This document shows positions 7,707-16,043 of a stretch of DNA of 49,170 nt, piece after piece; within the stretch, counting starts at the first letter, position 1; every line of letters begins with the position of its first letter. The notes under the pieces were generated by a model. The model ran no database searches. It saw only the letters and a list, made by a program, of their open reading frames with translations, and had not been told where the DNA came from. Position numbers and translations under genes: made by a program. This DNA is from a virus, in the IMG/VR virus record IMGVR_UViG_3300027906_000025, positions 1 to 49,170 of that record; one strand, given 5' to 3'.

Positions 7707-10391
7707 TTATTTACCTTTAGTCTGCTTCCACTCGTAGCAGTTCCAATATCTTTCTTTTGTTTTAGGACCTGGATTATCACAATCCTGTCTTGCACCAAAT
7801 TCAAAATCTTCGTCCATTGTACCTGGACCAAATGGTATTTTCTTTACCATATCACCGTCTTTTACATATACCTCATATTTGTTATTTTCTTTTTTAATTG
7901 GGTCATTTAATTTTACTTTTTGACCTTGGTATTCTGCCTCGGTAATTGTTGATGGTAAGATACCCCACTCATTTACTTCTTCAGCAAACTCTTTAAATGA
8001 TACTTTAAAGCCTTCAGAAGCACCTAATGATTTTCTCATATCTGCTTTAGACTTATTGTATTTTCTTTGGAATTCTTCTGGATCTAATCCGCCTTTTTCC
8101 TTAGTCATAAGGTCTATAGCGATGTCTTTCATTCTACCTTCTTGCATATTACTATTGGTATCTATTACTTTTGAAAACATCTTTTCGTATGTTTCCTCTA
8201 TTTTAGATTCCCATTCCTCTCCGTATCTTTCCTTATATTTATGTATAGTTTCTTCTTTAGTTGCCCATTCCTCAATGTCTTTGAGTTCTACCTTCTTGCT
8301 CATATCTACTTCTTTCTTTGCGTTTATGTTTATGAGGTTACTACTAGGTTTACTAGGGATGTAAGATGTGCCTTGAAATTTAGGACTATAAAACTTCTCA
8401 CCAGGAGTTATACTTGAAGTGTATTTTGCATAGTCATGGCCTATATCATAGGCCTCTGGTATACCACTATCCTGAAATTCAGTTCCTCTATGTTGAGGTT
8501 CTGTTTCATTTTTTGGTTTTGTTTTAAGTTCGCCATAAATCTCTTTAAATCTTTTAGTATTTTTACTTGCTTTACTTTGTATTTTGAAACCAGCAAGTTC
8601 ATTTGAATCTTTTAATCCTTTGTCTTTAGATTGTTCTTTTTGTTCTTTCAATACTTTGGCTCTTTCTTCTAGTATTACTGGATAGACAGGTGTTTCCATA
8701 ATATTGTATAACCAACATTTGTGTAATTTCATATCTTCATCTTCCAGGGTAACATAGTTTGTTCCTCTTCTTACAATGACGCCTGTTAAATTTGATTCTA
8801 CATCATCTACTATATCACCTACATCATATAGGTGTTCCGTGATGTACTTATCTCTTAGCGTCATCTTCTCTAACTCCTCTTTTGTAGAGGCAGTTATAAA
8901 TGGTTTAAATCTTAATGCGTCTGTTGATTCTGGTTCAAACGAAGCAGCCAACATCATTCCTTTTCTTACGTTTCTGAAAAGGTCTTGTGCATTTCTAGTT
9001 CTAGCAAATGAAGATGGCAATCCTTTTTTGAAAGTTGCAAAGTCTTTTTCTTTTGCAGCCGATCTCATTTTACTAGCACTCATTCCTGTAGCACCTTCAG
9101 CGTCAGGATCTCTTTCTCCTGCTGAAACTACAGATATACTATCAAAGTCATATAGACCATGACGGCTCTTAACGCCGTTATATTTTTTTAAGATAGTATC
9201 AAATTCTCTTACTCTATCTGAACCTGCAACCATCGTTATGTTTGAATAACCTCTACTTTGTAAATCGGTTACTATATCTAACAATACATTGGTTGGATTC
9301 AATACAATGTTTCTAGCGTGTCTAGGAAACATTTGCTTCATTGTTGCTAACTTAACTCTAGCATTCAATGGGTTTTTAGTTGTATCTTCACTCTTACTTA
9401 AATAAATTTTGTAGTCATCTGTTCTTTGTTGTGCTACTTTATTAATAAGTTTTTCGTGTCCTGTTGTAGGTGGATTGAAGCGACCAAAGGTAAATGCTAT
9501 TGATCTACCTTTGGCCTCTTTTATTTTTGATAATGATTTCAGTTCAGCAGGTGTAATCTTGCCGTCTTCCATAATCTCGTTCAACTTTTTGAAAAATTTG
9601 AGATAATGATACTTTTCTAACATTTTATAAATCACATTTTTCGGAAGTCGGTTTTTCACACCAAACTTTCTGATCTCGTCTGGCGACATATCTTTGTCAA
9701 AAGCATCCTTTCGGTTTGCGATTGTCTTGGCGCCAATATCAATTAATGTGTTAATAGAAGATTTAATCTCATCTAACTTTTTAGAAATTAGGGATTGTAA
9801 GTTGTCTATTTCTCCACTACTTAAATCCTTTAACTCCTCATAATCAATCATATCACGTGCTAATTCACCTTTAACAACATCTATTTCAGAAACCTTTTTC
9901 TGAAAATCCGCTACGTATTTTTCTGGTTCAAAGGTTCCAGGTTCTGGCTTTTTGATAAACTTATTAAGGTCTATGTCAAAAGTGCCATCAGCCATGTCCC
10001 GAGCCTTACTAAATGTAGCAGGATCTATGATGGAAAAGTAGTTGATAGGATGCTCTGTGCCTGGTATATTTTTACCATTAATCTCTCCTTGATATTCTCT
10101 TATTTGATCGTGTACCTTTTCTTGTTCTGCTTTTGAACCAGGTATATCAAATAAGATATTTACATCAAGGTCTGCGTCTGCCCTATATTGTTTTGTTAAT
10201 ATACTACCAATTAATGTATATTTAACTACTTTACCAAATTTTTCAAATGTCTTTATACCATCTATTACCATTTTCTTTACAGATGGTTTTAATTTTGGAG
10301 CGCCTGTATTTGCGTTATCAAATACGCCTCTTGCATATGTCTTTCTAGGTATGTCTATAATAGACTCTTTTATAAAATCTTTAAATCTCAT
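7707..10391 (-). CDS. Polymerase-beta-like nucleotidyltransferase fused to an NMNAT/cytidylyltransferase-like domain
   Basis: 894 residues. The start MRFKDFIKE|S resembles a capsid-targeting peptide. Domain 1 (about 25-150) has the Pol-beta-fold pattern IGS (61-63) followed by ADLD with Asp74 and Asp76. Domain 2 (about 295-455) has FGRFNPPTTGH, with the (H/T)xGH signature at 309-312, and SASKMR at 438-443, matching the ISxxxxR motif of nicotinamide-mononucleotide adenylyltransferase-like enzymes. A second predicted protease site, IKE|A (290-293), lies just before domain 2. The last 400 residues are charged and unrecognised, ending in a Cys/Trp-rich tail. Substrates are unknown. It overlaps the upstream kinase gene by 4 bases. 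Confidence 0.75.
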   Translation of the reverse strand: MRFKDFIKESIIDIPRKTYARGVFDNANTGAPKLKPSVKKMVIDGIKTFEKFGKVVKYTLIGSILTKQYRADADLDVNILFDIPGSKAEQEKVHDQIREYQGEINGKNIPGTEHPINYFSIIDPATFSKARDMADGTFDIDLNKFIKKPEPGTFEPEKYVADFQKKVSEIDVVKGELARDMIDYEELKDLSSGEIDNLQSLISKKLDEIKSSINTLIDIGAKTIANRKDAFDKDMSPDEIRKFGVKNRLPKNVIYKMLEKYHYLKFFKKLNEIMEDGKITPAELKSLSKIKEAKGRSIAFTFGRFNPPTTGHEKLINKVAQQRTDDYKIYLSKSEDTTKNPLNARVKLATMKQMFPRHARNIVLNPTNVLLDIVTDLQSRGYSNITMVAGSDRVREFDTILKKYNGVKSRHGLYDFDSISVVSAGERDPDAEGATGMSASKMRSAAKEKDFATFKKGLPSSFARTRNAQDLFRNVRKGMMLAASFEPESTDALRFKPFITASTKEELEKMTLRDKYITEHLYDVGDIVDDVESNLTGVIVRRGTNYVTLEDEDMKLHKCWLYNIMETPVYPVILEERAKVLKEQKEQSKDKGLKDSNELAGFKIQSKASKNTKRFKEIYGELKTKPKNETEPQHRGTEFQDSGIPEAYDIGHDYAKYTSSITPGEKFYSPKFQGTSYIPSKPSSNLININAKKEVDMSKKVELKDIEEWATKEETIHKYKERYGEEWESKIEETYEKMFSKVIDTNSNMQEGRMKDIAIDLMTKEKGGLDPEEFQRKYNKSKADMRKSLGASEGFKVSFKEFAEEVNEWGILPSTITEAEYQGQKVKLNDPIKKENNKYEVYVKDGDMVKKIPFGPGTMDEDFEFGARQDCDNPGPKTKERYWNCYEWKQTKGK

Positions 10392-11074
10392 CTTTTTTTC
10401 TTTTTTAATTCTTTTCTAACCCATTGTTTTGCAATATGATTTTTAACAGGTGCTCTTAAATATTTATTTACAATCTTAGCCACCTTGTTCATTGTAAGGG
10501 TTGTTAATTCAAAATCTGATTTATTGTTATCAACAACAATAAAATTACTCATACCAAATAGTCTTTGGTATCTACCCATATGACTTTGTGTTTCATTCCA
10601 GTTTTTAGTTGTTATATACTCTGGCACCGTTCTTTCTCGTCTAGCATTTCTTTCTAATGCAACATCTAAACTTGTATTTACAAATATCATATAAGTATCG
10701 TAACCCATAGTTTTAAAATAATTAACATGGCGTGCAACCATATCGTAATCTCTACCTGTTGAATCTATAACCATACCTAATCTACCTCTTACCCACATTG
10801 ATAGAGATGAAAGAGCAGTCATTTTTGAGTGGACTCTAACTCTATGTCTTTCGTCTGCCTCATCATCTGGCATTTGCATTGATAATCCTGCCTTCTTTAA
10901 TTCTCTTTCAAAGTAAGTATCACTATTTACTACTTTTAATCCTGTGCCTGCAAATACACTTTTAGTCACAAATGTTTTACCACTACCTGGACCACCTGCA
11001 AGAATAAATGCTTTAAATATACCTGGGTCATAGACACCTTCGTTTAACATCATATCAATACTATTCAGATTCAT
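10388..11074 (-). CDS. P-loop kinase (zeta-toxin / AAA_33-like)
   Basis: 228 residues. Walker A is GGPGSGKT (about 27-34). VVNSDTYFE follows with the Asp usual in small-molecule kinases, and VIDSTGRDYD serves as a Walker-B-like strand. Basic LERNARRERTVPE resembles a lid. This is the zeta-toxin/polynucleotide-kinase class; the phosphate acceptor cannot be read from sequence. The N-terminus has MLNE|GVYDPG, again an LxE|G site. It overlaps adenylate kinase by 14 bases and the fusion gene by 4, so the three are coupled. Confidence 0.8.
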   Translation of the reverse strand: MNLNSIDMMLNEGVYDPGIFKAFILAGGPGSGKTFVTKSVFAGTGLKVVNSDTYFERELKKAGLSMQMPDDEADERHRVRVHSKMTALSSLSMWVRGRLGMVIDSTGRDYDMVARHVNYFKTMGYDTYMIFVNTSLDVALERNARRERTVPEYITTKNWNETQSHMGRYQRLFGMSNFIVVDNNKSDFELTTLTMNKVAKIVNKYLRAPVKNHIAKQWVRKELKKKKR

Positions 11075-11648
11075 TTTCTATCCTCTTTATAATTTCGTTA
11101 GCAGTTTCTTCTGGTGTGCCGCCCTCTGCTTTTATTTCTAAAAACCCTGGTCTCTTTCTTAAATATTCTATTACAGGACCTGTTTCTTTTTTGTATAATT
11201 TTATTCTGTTACCTATGATCTCTTTTGTATCATCTGCTCTACCTCTAGCAAGTAATCTTCTTATTACTTCTTCGGTACTTACTTCTAAAAATACTGCATA
11301 GTCGTAACCTATTCCTGCCTTGTCCATATCTTCTACTTGTTCCATATATCTAGGCCAACCGTCTAGTATATAACCTTTAGGCGATTGTTCTACTTTTGCT
11401 ACTATCAAGTCTAATACTATTTGATTAGGTACAAACTCACCTCTATCAATAATTGATTTAACTTGTTTTCCTATTTCACTATTCTTTTCTACTTCTTTTC
11501 TTAACATACCACCTGGGTAAATATGTGTAATATCAAAGTGTTCAATTAAGTATTTTGAGTATGTTGATTTACCTGAACCAGGACCACCTAACATAATGAT
11601 TCTTTTTCTACCTAATTTTTCAAATATAAAATCTCTAAAAGTTTTCAT
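11061..11648 (-). CDS. adk: Adenylate kinase family protein
   Basis: 195 residues from ATG 11648. Walker A is GGPGSGKSTYSK; the NMP-binding part has PGGMLRKEV and GEFVPNQIV; DGWPRYMEQ matches the conserved DGFPR motif; LARGRADDT holds the lid arginines of a short-lid adenylate kinase. I took ATG 11648 because it gives MKTFRDFIFE|K, the same leader as neighbouring genes, and overlaps the preceding stop as ATGA. Adenylate kinase interconverts AMP, ADP and ATP. With this leader it may be packed in the virion (inference). Confidence 0.85.
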   Translation of the reverse strand: MKTFRDFIFEKLGRKRIIMLGGPGSGKSTYSKYLIEHFDITHIYPGGMLRKEVEKNSEIGKQVKSIIDRGEFVPNQIVLDLIVAKVEQSPKGYILDGWPRYMEQVEDMDKAGIGYDYAVFLEVSTEEVIRRLLARGRADDTKEIIGNRIKLYKKETGPVIEYLRKRPGFLEIKAEGGTPEETANEIIKRIENESE

Positions 11649-11716
11649 TTCTTTTCCCATGCCTCTGGGCATATTTTTTTCATTGCCTCTATAATTTCTT
11701 CTATTGTATATGTCAT
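11645..11716 (-). CDS. Possible 23-residue coupled micro-ORF
   Basis: The ATG at 11716 overlaps the TGA of the KxDG protein gene, and its own TGA overlaps the ATG of adenylate kinase, so both ends use ATGA. The product begins MTYTIEEIIEAMKKICPEA, an amphipathic helix with one Cys. Exact stitching on both sides is the main support. It may act only to carry ribosomes from one gene to the next. It is too short to assign. Confidence 0.45.
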   Translation of the reverse strand: MTYTIEEIIEAMKKICPEAWEKK

Positions 11717-12936
11717 CCTCGGATCCAATCTTTTGGCATTGTAAAGTTCGCTCTACTAAATTCTAATCTATCTACAAGTTTTACTGCGTTGCCCATTCTA
11801 TCTACAGCAACATAACCTTCAGGATCGGTTACTCTAAAACCATTACCTGTTTGTAAAAATGTGCCAATAGATTTAATTTGATTCATCTTACTTACTAAAA
11901 AGTTCTTAATTCTTTGTAAGGTTACATATGTTGCAATTGCAAAATATATTTCTGTGTCATTACTATCAATAAATCTTAAACCTTCGTTTTTTATCATCTC
12001 GTATTTCTTTTTAGCATTAGCAGTTTTTCTTTTAGATACTTCATCATCTAAAGCGTCTGCATAATATTTTCTAAATTCTTTTTGTAATTTTGCAACACCA
12101 CCTATTGTTTCACCATTTCTAATTTTAGTATTAAAGAATATTTTAAGTCTTGCACCAACAGATAATAAGTTGTGTTGTCTTTTTAATAATTCTAAAACTT
12201 TCTTACCTTTTTGAAGTGACCCATTTGCCATTCTTATCAATGCGTCATATCTGTCAGACTCAGCAGTTGAAAATGTTGATACACCTGAAGTGTCTTTATA
12301 TGAAGCGTCATCATAAAATACTGATGGCGTCTTTGCAAATCTTCTTACATTGACGCCAAAACTTGCTTTAAGACTAGCCATTTTTCTTCCTGTGTAAGTA
12401 GTGTGAAAAATGATACCTAATTTAGCTCTTAAAATTCTTCTTGCAAGATCAGTATTTTCTGGAACAGCATATGTTATGGTGTTCGGTGTAAAGGCAATAG
12501 CATCCTCGCCTCTAATTGCTACCTTTTTAAGATCAGCAGGTGTAAATAACAAGTCGCCTTGAACAACACCTCTAATACCTAATTTAGGTAATTCTTTTAA
12601 ACATACAGATAATTTAGCTGCTAAACCACCTGGATGATTTTTTCTTATGTCCGCTTGTGTGTAGTTGATTTTAGGTTTTACGTTGAATACAGATTTTGAT
12701 CCTACAAAGAATCTGCCGTTCTCTGGATTGACGCCACAGAATACTGCTGGAGCACCATCCCATTTTACTGAAACATTTAATTTTCTACGAGATGAACCAG
12801 TAAGCATATTTCTTAATGATTTAAGAAACTCTATACTCGCTAACCCGCCTTGATAGCCATCGTTAATAATGCTATCTTCTAAATGTTCTAAATGAGTATT
12901 TTTTGACTCACTTAAATATTGTTTGAAACTATACAT
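11713..12936 (-). CDS. KxDG nucleotidyltransferase-like protein (DUF6267-like) with capsid-targeting-like leader
   Basis: 407 residues. The leader MYSFKQYLSE|S fits the prohead-protease rule. VSVKWDGAPAVFCG (56-69) looks like ligase/capping motif I (KxDG, Lys58). FFVGSKS about 20 residues later resembles motif Ia, and VVQGDLLF (about 125-131) resembles motif III. The rest is basic and helical. I recall this as a conserved phage protein of unknown function (DUF6267). A ligase-like adenylyltransferase activity is inferred from motif order only; motifs IV and V were not located with confidence. It has a leader with GGAGAG before the ATG and both early and late promoters upstream. Confidence 0.65.
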   Translation of the reverse strand: MYSFKQYLSESKNTHLEHLEDSIINDGYQGGLASIEFLKSLRNMLTGSSRRKLNVSVKWDGAPAVFCGVNPENGRFFVGSKSVFNVKPKINYTQADIRKNHPGGLAAKLSVCLKELPKLGIRGVVQGDLLFTPADLKKVAIRGEDAIAFTPNTITYAVPENTDLARRILRAKLGIIFHTTYTGRKMASLKASFGVNVRRFAKTPSVFYDDASYKDTSGVSTFSTAESDRYDALIRMANGSLQKGKKVLELLKRQHNLLSVGARLKIFFNTKIRNGETIGGVAKLQKEFRKYYADALDDEVSKRKTANAKKKYEMIKNEGLRFIDSNDTEIYFAIATYVTLQRIKNFLVSKMNQIKSIGTFLQTGNGFRVTDPEGYVAVDRMGNAVKLVDRLEFSRANFTMPKDWIRG

Positions 12937-12953
12937 ATCTCTCCACTATATCC

Positions 12954-12982
12954 ATTATATCAAAATTTAGTGCCTTTGTCAA
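12954..12982 (-). promoter_or_regulatory. Consensus sigma-70 promoter
   Basis: TTGACA (12977-12982), 17-base spacer, TATAAT (12954-12959): a perfect match to the bacterial housekeeping consensus. The leader to ATG 12936 carries GGAGAG. It drives the KxDG protein, adenylate kinase and kinase run. Confidence 0.85.
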
Positions 12983-13028
12983 GCAAAAAATTACACGAAT
13001 TCCATTAATAAATCACTACTTACTAGAC

Positions 13029-13036
13029 TATTTATA
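13029..13036 (-). promoter_or_regulatory. Late promoter TATAAATA
   Basis: A perfect late -10 box in the gap before the sigma-70 promoter at 12954. Early plus late promoters in tandem would express the 12936-to-10388 genes twice, consistent with products needed when capsids are assembled. Confidence 0.65.
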
Positions 13037-13039
13037 ATA

Positions 13040-14368
13040 TTAATCTTTTGCGATAACAAAAGGAGAGGAGTTTATTGTTCTGGACGCCACATATGCAAAT
13101 ATAGTTCTCATTACATTATGCGTTTTTTCATTAGGTTTTTTGAAGTAATCGGATATGACTTTTCTTAAAGGATTCATTAATGTTATAGCAGATATAGCAC
13201 CAACATCTGCATTAAATTGATCTTTTAATTGTTTCTTTTCTTGTTGTTTTAAACCACCTGGTGGATTATATCTTCTATTGCCACCACCATGTTCATTATA
13301 TACTTTCATTGCCTTTTCAAATGCTGTATAACCTGTCTTAAAAGTATCGTGCATTTTTTTTCCAAAGGAAGGATCATTAATTTTAATCTGTTCTACTAGT
13401 ATAGGGAATGATGTAACCTGGCCACCGAGTGCTGACGCACCCTCATATTTTAAAACAACCTTAAATCCTGGCGATGGTTTACCACTAGCAGCAGGCGTGT
13501 GTCTAAATTGTAAAGTGCCATTGTATTTACCTGATTTTAATTTTGCATAGATGTCCCTATAACCACCTCTACCTGTAGAGTATTTTTGTACCCACTTAAA
13601 TGATTTATTTCCTACTTTATAACTACCTGCCATATCTTTATAAGGAAGAACACCGTTAGCAAATGTTTCTGCTAATAGTGCTTCTTCATCACTTCTTTTA
13701 AAGTTCACTACTTTTAATACAACATCTGATTTTGATTTAACTTGTTTAAGTGATAGTGGTAATAGTTCTCCTGCTTGGATCAGTTTACCTATCTTTGTAT
13801 TTAAAGTAGCAAATTTTAGATTACTTGCTTTAGTTTCTGGATCATCAACCATTTTTTTAATTTGTTTTTTTGCCAAATCTGTAGCAAAATAAATGTCTGC
13901 AGGCGACCACTTGTTTATATTACCAAAGAAAGTTGATTTTTTTGATTTTTTCCATTCTTCGTTTGCTGACTTATATAGAAGTGACATACCTTTCATCACT
14001 AGATCATCACCATGTTTATAAAAAATACCTTGTGCTTTAGGTGCCTGTATCCTTCCAAAGTTTTTAGATACTATAGATTGTATTTCTGTAATTAAATGTT
14101 CTGCGATTTTAAGTGATGAGATAAACCATTCAGGATTTTTTTCAATATAAGTTATTATAACAGTTTTTGATCTTTCTGTTTTAACTTCGCCTGATGAATA
14201 TCCTCTCTCTATTATTTTCTTATGCTGATCAAAAAATTCATCTGCACCTTTCATCTTTTTAATATAGGGTGCAAATTCTGTTTTAGTTTTTTTAACTCCT
14301 AAAACATCTGCTATATAACAGAATAGTGCTTGAGCGCCTTCAGCTTCTGGTGTGTTTGTTATTGCCAT
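13040..14368 (-). CDS. Unknown protein, possible PD-(D/E)xK-like fold
   Basis: 442 residues. The middle has NKWSPADIYFA (about 150-160), then about 45 residues on LLPLSLKQV. The spacing of a conserved Asp and a later S-L-K in a strand resembles PD-(D/E)xK nucleases, but I could not confirm the rest of the core, so nuclease activity is a hypothesis. Later blocks include YSTGRGGYRDIYAK and LQFRHTPAAS. A GATAAATA box ends five bases before the ATG, with no spaced Shine-Dalgarno, so the mRNA may be leaderless and late. Confidence 0.6.
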   Translation of the reverse strand: MAITNTPEAEGAQALFCYIADVLGVKKTKTEFAPYIKKMKGADEFFDQHKKIIERGYSSGEVKTERSKTVIITYIEKNPEWFISSLKIAEHLITEIQSIVSKNFGRIQAPKAQGIFYKHGDDLVMKGMSLLYKSANEEWKKSKKSTFFGNINKWSPADIYFATDLAKKQIKKMVDDPETKASNLKFATLNTKIGKLIQAGELLPLSLKQVKSKSDVVLKVVNFKRSDEEALLAETFANGVLPYKDMAGSYKVGNKSFKWVQKYSTGRGGYRDIYAKLKSGKYNGTLQFRHTPAASGKPSPGFKVVLKYEGASALGGQVTSFPILVEQIKINDPSFGKKMHDTFKTGYTAFEKAMKVYNEHGGGNRRYNPPGGLKQQEKKQLKDQFNADVGAISAITLMNPLRKVISDYFKKPNEKTHNVMRTIFAYVASRTINSSPFVIAKD

Positions 14369-14373
14369 ACATA

Positions 14374-14381
14374 TATTTATC
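14374..14381 (-). promoter_or_regulatory. Start-adjacent late promoter GATAAATA
   Basis: The box is followed by five bases (TATGT) and then ATG 14368. In T4 the late box spans about -13 to -6, so transcription would begin at the A of the start codon. The box overlaps the stop codon of the upstream gene. Confidence 0.6.
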
Positions 14382-14655
14382 TTCTCCCACGTCTTCTTGC
14401 TGGGGCTTTATATGATGATTTCCCTTTATCTAATATTCTTTCTTTTTCTGATCTTTGATCAAAGAAATTAGGAAAACCAAATATTCCAAACGTTTTATTT
14501 TTGTTTTGAAACTTGACTATCTTCTTAACATCTTCCTCAAAGAAAGATTGTTTTAAGACTAACTTACTAGGCATTTCTACAGCACGCCAAAGTATCTCAC
14601 CTTTTACTTTGACCATTTCTGTCTTATAATATATTGATGGTTTATTTTTCCTCAT
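14377..14655 (-). CDS. Small basic hypothetical protein
   Basis: 92 residues, highly basic, ending in RRRGRR. A central IVKFQNKNKTFGIFGFPNFF block may be beta-rich. It sits directly downstream of the gp41 helicase gene with a 4-base overlap, so it is probably made with the replication proteins. A nucleic-acid-binding role is a guess from charge. Confidence 0.6.
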   Translation of the reverse strand: MRKNKPSIYYKTEMVKVKGEILWRAVEMPSKLVLKQSFFEEDVKKIVKFQNKNKTFGIFGFPNFFDQRSEKERILDKGKSSYKAPARRRGRR

Positions 14656-16043
14656 ACTTTAAAATCACTAAATTTATCATACACATCAACATCTTGTGGA
14701 CCTGATGGTTTGTTTATTTGTTTTTCAGACTCTTGGTTGCCATCTGATAGATTTTGTGCTGATTGTTCTACATCATATAATCTCATCTTACTTCTATCAA
14801 CACCTATAATGAAAGCACGATTGACAGCAGGATCATTATATCTATTCTTTAATTGTTTAACTTTGATCTGTCCTAGTTCTTCTAACTCATCATTACTAAT
14901 TAAAGCAAACATAAAGTCAGCCGTTGCAGGAAGACCAAATGATTCTGATGTATCTTCTAAACCAACATCACTTGAAAGATAACCTGATCTTGTTGTTTGA
15001 GTTGCACTAACTATTGGTACATCATATTGTACTGCAAGACCTCTTAATTCTTCAGCGATTGCCTTAACATAGAAATATGAAGATATATTACCACCTTTAA
15101 ATCTACTACTAGAGCAAATGTTTAGATAGTCAATGAATACTATATCAGGTTTAAATGATTTCTTTAAAGAAAGTTCATCCATTAAATTTTTAAAATGACC
15201 TGCGTGAGCAGCTGCTGTAGGATATTCTTTAATGATTAATTGACCATTGATCTTACTTTGTAATCTTTTTGTCTTGGTATCGTATATGTCTTTTGGCATT
15301 TCATAAAGATCATCTATGGTCACGTCTAATAAATTAGCGTCAATTCTTTCTGCAATTCTTTCCTCTGCCATCTCTAAAGTTATGTACAATACATTTTTAC
15401 CTTGAGCAATTACACTACTTGCAACGTGGCACATAAACAAAGATTTACCAACACCTGTACCTGCAAGAGCAACGTTAAGTGTTTTAGGTGGAAGACCACC
15501 TTTTGTAATTCTATTGAAGTATGATAGATCAAATTTTAATCGTTCTTCTACTCTATGGTAATAATCAAATCGGTCATCTGCTTGAGCAATATAATCGTGA
15601 CCAATATGTCTATCAAACGAAACTCCTAATGCTTCTGATAATATACTTGGTATTGCTTCTGGTGTATTTTTTTTATCTTTACCATCAATGATTTTAATAC
15701 CATGCAATACTGCATTATACACAGCACGATCTTTACACCATTTTTCTGTTGTATCTAATAACCATTGTTGTTCAACTTCTTCGTGTGTTAAACTATTTAA
15801 TAATTGATTTGTATTTTTAAATTCATCTTCGGTTAGAGTTTTATTATTTGATAACTCAATAGCGATTGCTTCTTTTGAAGGCAATGCATTATACTTAATA
15901 ACAAAAGCATTTATGATATTGTATATTGTAACCTCATCTCTATTTCTAAAGAAGTCAGGTTTAATAAAAGGAATAGTTCTTCTGGTAAAGTCTTCGTTAT
16001 GGATTAGATTACTTAAAAGTGTTTTTTCAAATTGATCAGACAT
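14652..16043 (-). CDS. 41: Replicative DNA helicase (gp41, DnaB-like)
   Basis: 463 residues, close to T4 gp41 length. The N-terminal helical domain is followed by a RecA-type motor: Walker A AGTGVGKS (194-201), VLYITLEMAEERIAER (H1a), a Walker-B strand DIVFIDYLNIC, and a QTTRSG sensor. It unwinds the fork in the 5' to 3' direction with the primase. The acidic C-terminus ends DKFSDFKV. It overlaps the 2OG oxygenase gene upstream by 8 bases. Confidence 0.93.
   Translation of the reverse strand: MSDQFEKTLLSNLIHNEDFTRRTIPFIKPDFFRNRDEVTIYNIINAFVIKYNALPSKEAIAIELSNNKTLTEDEFKNTNQLLNSLTHEEVEQQWLLDTTEKWCKDRAVYNAVLHGIKIIDGKDKKNTPEAIPSILSEALGVSFDRHIGHDYIAQADDRFDYYHRVEERLKFDLSYFNRITKGGLPPKTLNVALAGTGVGKSLFMCHVASSVIAQGKNVLYITLEMAEERIAERIDANLLDVTIDDLYEMPKDIYDTKTKRLQSKINGQLIIKEYPTAAAHAGHFKNLMDELSLKKSFKPDIVFIDYLNICSSSRFKGGNISSYFYVKAIAEELRGLAVQYDVPIVSATQTTRSGYLSSDVGLEDTSESFGLPATADFMFALISNDELEELGQIKVKQLKNRYNDPAVNRAFIIGVDRSKMRLYDVEQSAQNLSDGNQESEKQINKPSGPQDVDVYDKFSDFKV

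Noticed and set aside
11649-11672. Adenylate kinase start eight codons upstream (11672)
   Set aside because: The internal ATG gives the shared MKTF leader and an ATGA junction, whereas the upstream one has no ribosome site.
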